Shown here: positions 58,006 to 64,000 of the stretch, piece after piece
How positions within the stretch are numbered: position 1 is the stretch's first letter
Layout: the number at the start of each line of letters is the position of its first letter
Source: Steinernema hermaphroditum
Lineage: Eukaryota; Nematoda; Chromadorea; Rhabditida; Steinernematidae
DNA length: 64,000 nucleotides
Direction: 5' to 3'
NCBI GenBank assembly: GCA_030435675.1
Contig: CM059624.1
Span: 12,114,769 to 12,178,768 of the forward strand
Notes under the pieces: generated by a model
The model's input: only the letters and a program-made list of their open reading frames with translations
Told to the model about the DNA's origin: nothing
Databases searched by the model: none
Made by a program: the position numbers and the translations under genes

Positions 58006-61000
58006 ATGCTGGATCCACGCGGAAATGCCGTAAAGATCATTCTTGTCTTTGGAACGCTCTCCGTTTTGGTTAACTTCCAGGTGAGTCGGATGTTTATCAC
58101 GGTAGCACTATTTTCTAAATCACCGCTTATGCGAAGTGAGACCTCGACGATCAGAACTGACATGAAATTGTCAAGATGAGTCTGGAGATTTGGTATTCTA
58201 ACCAAGACCACAGAAGCATAATAATCTGTTGATCTACAAAACCAAAATCCATAAACTGCATACCTTATATTTGTCAGAAAACGATAAAATTAGTCTCAGC
58301 AAATCGATCTGACATTAAGTTGACACAATCCAATAGATAAGCCAATGTGAGTTACTTCAGAGCTTTTTTATTTTTGTTGGGCGGTCTCGTCTGCAAACGG
58401 TCGGTTTTTTACTGTGTGTTCTTGTTCAGCAGAAATTCGATTCATTTCAAACAGATGTTTTCAAACAGTTTTGACGGACAGATGAACGAAGTATTGAGGG
58501 TGTGAGCTTTTGCAGCCATTGGGAGTGATGTTCAATTTCCTGTTCTTTTGATGGGATTGACGAATGACTCGAAAAACATTTTTGGATGTGATGTGAAGTG
58601 TTGGGTGCATGTGGGTGACACTCACGGATACTAAGCCCACATAGCGAGTCCACGAGCTAACTTCTACGTTAAGGGAATAGAGGCAGAATGCTGCAAAAAT
58701 TACACTTCAGCAATGGTGCCTGAGAACTCACGTTTTCAAGTCCACCCTCACTCCATTTTGAGCTGAAGATTCCTGATTGCTGTTTATCCTCTGCTATCTT
58801 AGCTCTATCTAACCCTCACAACTGTTCACCCGTAAGTGACGGTATCAGAGGGGACCACTCCGAATAAGAGTTCGGAAATTGGACTAAAACATTTTTGGAA
58901 TCGAAAGCCCGTATATTATACCAACGAGGAATTCGGATGTTGGCCACAAAGTAGATTTAGACTCATGTTATCATGTGCTCATGGCGAATACCTTGCGTGA
59001 ACAATACATGTGTTACGAAAACAGTAATCATTGCAAAAGTGACTCGCTTTCAATTTAACAGCCCAATAGATTTTTGTTGAGTGAACTTTGTTTTGCTATT
59101 GTTTTGGTCATTTGGCAAGCGGATTCTAGCGGCTTTTTTAACAAATGAGACATAAGGTTAAACGTTTTGTCCTGTTTCTGCTTTGTTTCTGAACCGATTT
59201 TGTGTTACATGTGCGACACAATGATAGATAATCATTATTTATAACTTCATTCCTAGAGATTGAGTGGTAGATGAAGGCGAAAAATTAAAAGAGGTTCATT
59301 TTTGGAGCTTGGATGATCTATCTATCCCAATATTATCGCAATATCTCAACAACTACAGGAAGGGTATTCGAACTCCTACCCGAACACCGCATTCTTGACG
59401 TTCAAGGAGTACATCAACAACTCGTACATAGAGCGAGAAGATCCGAAGGGTCTGCAGGAATGGCAGTTCACGTGGCTGTGGAGTGGAATGCTCAACGTTT
59501 GGTTCCTGGGCTACTTGGTCGGAACGTTTGCCACACCGTACCTCAATGATAACTACGGAAGAAAAAGTGTGCTTCTCGATTTTTGAACTTACTGAATTAC
59601 ATTCTCTCAGCTTCTCTGCTCCTTTCAAACATCGTCAGTCTTATCGGAACGATTGTGGCGACCTCTTCCATCCCGCTGAGATGGCCGGAGCTGTTCTTCT
59701 TCAGCAGAGTTCTGGCTTCTGCTTCGTGTGGAGTTTCTTTTGGATCGCTTATAATCTTCCTTCAGGTATGTCTATCAGGTTATCGGGATACATTTCCTGT
59801 TAAGGAGACGCTTGCCGGAAAAGGGGTCGAAGTCACGGAAAAAACATGAGCATAAAATTGGTTGAATGGTTGAACGCTTTTAAAAGCGCTTCCTTATTTA
59901 ACGATTTTTGCCTGTTGGTTAGGCTTTCAATCTATTATGGTAACTTAGTGAAGCTTAAGATTATTACCAGAATAGTGCTAAAAGTACTTGATTTTCGTGC
60001 TCTTTCAGACTCTAAATCAACACCAAATGCACTGGCATAAGGTTATTATAATTTTTGCATTTATTTGGAAAAATCTATATCTCCACGTAGATTTTCTTGA
60101 AAACATTTTTGCTTCACAGAAAAAAAGTGAAATTTTTGCTAGATAGGAGAAGGTTCAGCAGTGAATGTCCATTCAGGAAACAACTCCGACTGAACAGCGT
60201 GGACTGACTAGCTTTCTGTCGGAAGTCGCCTTTGTAGCCATGGATATGCTCGGAATGGGCTTTGGAATGGACGTCGTTCTTGGAAAATACCTTGCTGGAC
60301 TGATTGGATTCGGAGCCATTCCCGGAATTCTGGCTATTTTGGTTACTTTGCCCATGAAGGAGACGCCAAAGTACTTGCTGATAAACAGAAACAATCGAAA
60401 AGCGGCCATGGAAGCGTTGATTTATTACAGAGGTTATTATTGGGAATGTATTTTTGGCGAACTAACATCCTTACAGGTGAGCGAGAGGACAACGAAAAGG
60501 TGTTGGAAGAGATGCTGAAGGAATCCGACGACAAAATCGGAATGCCAGTGGTTCAAGCGATCAGAGAGGTCTTCGTGACAAAGCATCTCAGAAAGGCTTT
60601 CATGATCGGAGTCCTGGCTCTTCAGGTAAACTAGCTCATATTGATGGGAATTTGTGGTTACGATAAGAGGTTTGACATGAGTGATGATGGAAAGGGAGGT
60701 GTTGACTAGATGAACTGGACAGATATGGTCCAATCTTTCTTACATTGACCGTGGGTGGGATGAACTACGGACAGGGCATAGGATGAAGCACGGCCTGAGA
60801 GGGGATGAGGTTTGAAAAGAATTGAGGCATAGATCGGAAGAAAGGTGAGGCATGGATAAGGTAGGGTTGATCATGGACCGACGATAGTTTAAAGGGCTTG
60901 GACCCTGAACATCTTTCTTAAATAACTTTTTTTTTGCAGATGGTGGTCGGAAATTGGCCAATGATGTACCTCTCCACAGATCTTCTTGAAGCTCATTTCA

Positions 61001-61693
61001 ATTCGTCGATCGCCCAGCTCTCCTCCTTCCTTTTCACGCTGGGCAACTTCTTGGCCAGCCTCTGTGGAATGTTCTGCGTCGACAAGTGGGTTACCTTCGG
61101 CGTGTTTATATTCTGATGCCACATTTAGATATGGCCGCCGTCCTATGCTAATTCTTTTTGGCATTTTGAACATCCTCTCCATGGCTGGATACGTTCTCTT
61201 CGATCGTTTGTCGTTCTACGTCCACCAGTCCTTCAGTTATGGGTGCATTGTTTCCCTGGTAGCTTATGGTGTCACCTATGGGTAGGAGATCGATTGACGT
61301 CAGTTATTCATTTTTGCATCAAGGGGTGCTCTTGGTCCGATCGCCTTCTTCATCACCAGCGAACTCGTCCCCCAACGATTCCGGTCCCTCGTCCAATCCA
61401 TGGTCTTCGCTGTCAACACGGTCAACAACTTTGTCTTCAGCTTCGCGACTCTGCCGGCCTATCAATACTTCGATGTGTGGAGTTTCATTCCGTTGTTCAT
61501 CGTCCCATCGGTGGTCTGTATCTTTTACCTCATCAAGACGCTCCCTGAAACGAAGGGAAGAGAGATTCACGAGATTGTCGACGACCTCGCCAGAGCTTCG
61601 GCGGTGGATTATTCGAAGATTAAACCGGTCAACGGGTTGGATAGTAGTGATGTCGGCAAAAATCGCAAGTCCTACGGTTCCACAGAGCTCTAG
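58006..61693 (+). CDS. SLC2/GLUT-type sugar transporter (MFS), 503 aa
   Basis: Eight exons: 58006-58080, 59359-59566, 59611-59765, 60177-60432, 60477-60625, 60940-61085, 61129-61281, 61324-61693, all in phase. About 12 membrane spans. Family signatures: NDNYGRKT after TM2 (GRK at 92-94), SRVLASASCGVSFGSLIIFLQ in TM4, KETPKYLL after TM6, DKYGRRPML after TM8, ITSELVPQRFRS after TM10 and PETKGREIHEI (455-459) after TM12. The first loop is long, with an N-glycosylation site (NNSY), as in class I GLUTs. ATG 58006 was chosen because it follows a TTTAG acceptor and gives a family-like start. Facilitated hexose transport at the plasma membrane is expected; the substrate cannot be read. Intron 1 (1,278 nt) contains a dispersed repeat. 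Confidence 0.88.
58680..58905 (-). repeat. Dispersed repeat, copy 2
   Basis: Reverse complement of the 29,395-29,630 copy; inserted in intron 1 of the sugar transporter. Confidence 0.65.
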
Positions 61694-61965
61694 GTCCATG
61701 ACCGGATCTTTGTTTGATGTCGGTTGTTGTTGAATTATATTAAATGGTTTGTTTTTGCCAAAATGTTTTGCAAATTAAGTCTTGAACAAGAAGGAATATA
61801 AATGTGATAACTAAGCTTAAGTGGTCTATTTTGATATCACTATCATGAAAGATTGTTTTCCTTTTAAACATCATCTTTATTTTTAGGCATCAAGGCACAT
61901 CGCTTTAATTGCACGACTTGTGCCCATTCTCGGGAAGTGTCGTATCAATCTGTTCTATCTGTGTT

Positions 61966-62101
61966 CATCCACCAGTCATGTCACCTATGGGCTGAAGAAC
62001 TATTGACTTGTTTTTCATTTTTGCATGGTCCGATCGCATTCTTCATCACCAGCGAACTTGTTCCCAAACGATTCCAGTCTCTTGTCCAATCCATGGTCCT
62101 T
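61966..62101 (+). pseudogene. Partial duplicate of transporter exons 7-8
   Basis: TCCACCAGTC, then GTCACCTATGGGCTG, an intron-like piece and GGTCCGATCGC.TTCTTCATCACCAGCGAACT through CCATGGTC repeat 61,220-61,403 with deletions. The acceptor before the exon 8 part is damaged and the frame ends at once. A local tandem duplication remnant. Confidence 0.75.
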
Positions 62102-62700
62102 TAAAATTTACGTTTTGTTTACGGAAGCATCAACATTATGTCGAGCCACACTCTATAAGAATCCTCATCTTGCCGCTGCGTACTACTTCAACTCGTCACG
62201 ATCACCTAAAGGGGCCGCGTCATCGTCATTCCTCGATCGTATCGTCGGCAGTACTCAGTGGTTGAAGAGTCTTTCCCACCGTATTAGCACTGAAGGCGAC
62301 GTTGAGAGCTCTTGGTACGTAGCGAGGATATTCCAGCCTCTGCAGACTCTTCTACCTATCGCATGTCGCTTGTCAAAGGTACACGAAGGCTTCGACTTCC
62401 TTTTCATCCTGTTCAAGTAGGCGTTATTTGATATGACCATTTGTTAGTGGACTTAGGCTGAGTATTACCGTATTCTCGTATAAATGATTTTTGTATATAA
62501 AGATGACCTTTATAGCTACCGTATAAATAAGCAGGTCTAAAGCAGAGATCGAATCTGAAAAGAGTCCTGACTCGTAAGTGGCTTCTTCTTCCGTGGAACA
62601 TTTGCGGCATCGATAGTTGTATGTTTGCTTTAATGCCTCTAACTTACGTGAACTGAAGAATGCGTCACATACTAGTGTCGGTCTTCCTTTCAATTTATCT
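62102..62700. other. Unassigned stretch after the duplicate
   Basis: A plus-strand frame to 62,420 and a minus-strand frame from 62,693 lack recognisable domains; the latter may belong to the retroelement that ends at 62,821. Confidence 0.35.
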
Positions 62701-62704
62701 GAAC

Positions 62705-62821
62705 GTCATGAACCACAAGATGGCAGCAGCGCGCCCGAGACGAATTGCGTCCAGAGTTGGTAAATAATGGGGTGTGACACATTGTATCAATGTTGATTTC
62801 ACAAAATAAACTAAAAAAAAA
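62705..62821 (+). mobile_element. 3' end of a non-LTR retrotransposon, second copy
   Basis: AAGATGGCAGCAGCGCGC through TCAATGTTGATTTCACAAAATAAACTAAAAAAAAA: same family as 23,950-24,057, here with an A-rich tail. Confidence 0.65.
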
Positions 62822-63322
62822 AACAAGTCTCTCGATCACCCGATCAGGCCGCAGCTCTCTCTGACGTTACTTTTCTAAACCTTCTGAGGTTCACGAATTA
62901 CGACTCCATAAGCGCCGTAAATTTTCTCTCAGCACAAAATCATTTTAAGCCCACTCATAAATTTGCATAATTGAGTGCTTGGTGTCCCCGGCGGTCTTCC
63001 TTCTTGAAGGGCCGTCAGTCGACGACACGCCTCAGGACGTCGAACACTTACTCTCCTCCGCGCAATCTCGACAAAAAATAAACCGAAAATCGAAGTTTTA
63101 CTTTTTGGATAGCGGGCCGAGCCGCGTGCTCAGCGTCTTTAAATCTCTAAATTAATGACCGCGCGAATGTGTCGCTTTTGGCGGTGGTCGATTCGCTCCT
63201 CGCCTCTTCGGAGGGCCACTCGTCTTTCTAGCCACTCGTCCTAAGCTCGCTCTGTCGATTGTTTTTGGAGATTTCTCAGTGGCTGGTGCGGGAACTCTCA
63301 CTTCTGCGGAAGGAGCGACGTC

Positions 63323-63381
63323 ATGCGGATGATTCTTTCTGGCTTCTTGACTTTGTTTGCATTCGTTAACGGGTATCAGGG
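63323..63381 (+). CDS. First exon of a secreted or membrane protein, gene continues beyond the window
   Basis: ATG 63323 starts MRMILSGFLTLFAFVNGYQG, a typical signal peptide (n-region Arg, hydrophobic core, likely cut after NG), followed by a consensus GTAAGT donor at 63382 in phase 2. A TTTCTCAG acceptor (63,272-63,279) 43 nt upstream is a probable trans-splice site. No second exon could be identified before the right edge, so the product is unknown. Confidence 0.6.
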
Positions 63382-64000
63382 GTAAGTTCAGCTTTTTATC
63401 TTATGAAATCTTGAATAATTCTCTTCATTTTGAGAGGAATGTAGACCTATGAGGTGCTTAAACCCGTATATTTAGTTTTTATTAACCATTCCTATTGAAT
63501 GTTACCAGCTTGTCATCATTTCTTGACTTGACATCAACATATGAATGGGTTAATTATGGCGTCGGCTAATGGTGACAGAACCGTCATTCCAAAAATTGGA
63601 AAAGGGCCCAAAAGCGGGAGCCCTTCCCTGAATTCTAGATTTCATCAGAAAGACAGCTTAAGAACATCACTGTTAGCTTTTCATCGATAGGTTTGTTTTC
63701 AGTTCATATGTATCCACCTTTTAAATTATAGATGAAATTAAGGTGATAGGTTTCAATGTTGAAGATTACTGTAAACAAGCCGACCGTCGCTTACAGTTTA
63801 TTCGTAAGCGATCATGCGCAATCGCACGATTATATGACACTAACAGGCGATATGAGAAGTGCGACCCAAACAACACACTCTTTCTTCGGCATATCCTATG
63901 AGAGAAAACTCATAATGAGAGACGAATCGTGATATTTAAATATCTTTAAGCATTTTTTAAATTACTCATCTAAAAGTTGTGAATAGGAAATAATTGCGTG
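63382..64000 (+). other. Presumed first intron of the signal-peptide gene
   Basis: AT-rich, no open exon seen up to the end of the window. Confidence 0.4.

Overview
The window is animal nuclear DNA, almost certainly from a rhabditid nematode of the Caenorhabditis type. Reasons: genes are split by very short introns (about 38-50 nt, GT...TTTCAG); several start codons lie just downstream of an orphan TTTCAG acceptor, as expected for spliced-leader trans-splicing; and the gene families include nematode-style F-box-like proteins and a worm-type TTBK/CK1 kinase. Coding sequences had to be assembled exon by exon. Coordinates given for genes are start codon to stop codon, with exons listed in the evidence.

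Left part (1-20 kb) is ordinary genic DNA: the autophagy receptor SQST-1/p62 (1.9-5.5 kb), a gene-poor gap of about 7 kb, a divergent serine-incorporator (SERINC) membrane protein (12.5-14.9 kb), an HSP90 co-chaperone AHA1/AHSA1 on the minus strand (15.1-16.3 kb), an unrecognised acidic protein (17.1-18.2 kb), and a TTBK/CK1-like kinase that has lost its key catalytic residues (19.0-20.2 kb).

Middle part (18.5-25.2 kb) is packed with foldback and MITE-like elements with long inverted repeats. It leads into a large gene of about 27 exons (23.3-35.6 kb) encoding roughly 1,600 residues of no recognised family. Several of its segments look like successive OTU-protease-like folds whose catalytic cysteine position is replaced. 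This is inference, and is the best candidate here for an undescribed protein architecture. A nematode F-box-like gene follows on the minus strand (35.8-36.7 kb).

The block 23-37 kb is then repeated in the same order and orientation as a decayed copy (38.5-49.8 kb). That copy has large deletions and frameshifts and has been colonised by a 478-bp TIR element, a 2,954-bp Maverick/Polinton deletion derivative (AG...CT ends, about 450-520 bp TIRs, perfect 6-bp target duplication, PolB N-terminal fragment, tRNA-like Pol III boxes in the TIRs), and an apparently intact Tc1-family transposon with near-identical 240-bp TIRs. LINE, BEL/Pao and mariner relics are also present.

Right part (50-64 kb) returns to ordinary genes: a second F-box-like gene (50.9-53.2 kb), a sparse 4.8-kb stretch, an SLC2/GLUT-type sugar transporter (58.0-61.7 kb) with a partial duplicate of its last exons behind it, and the signal-peptide exon of a gene running off the right edge.
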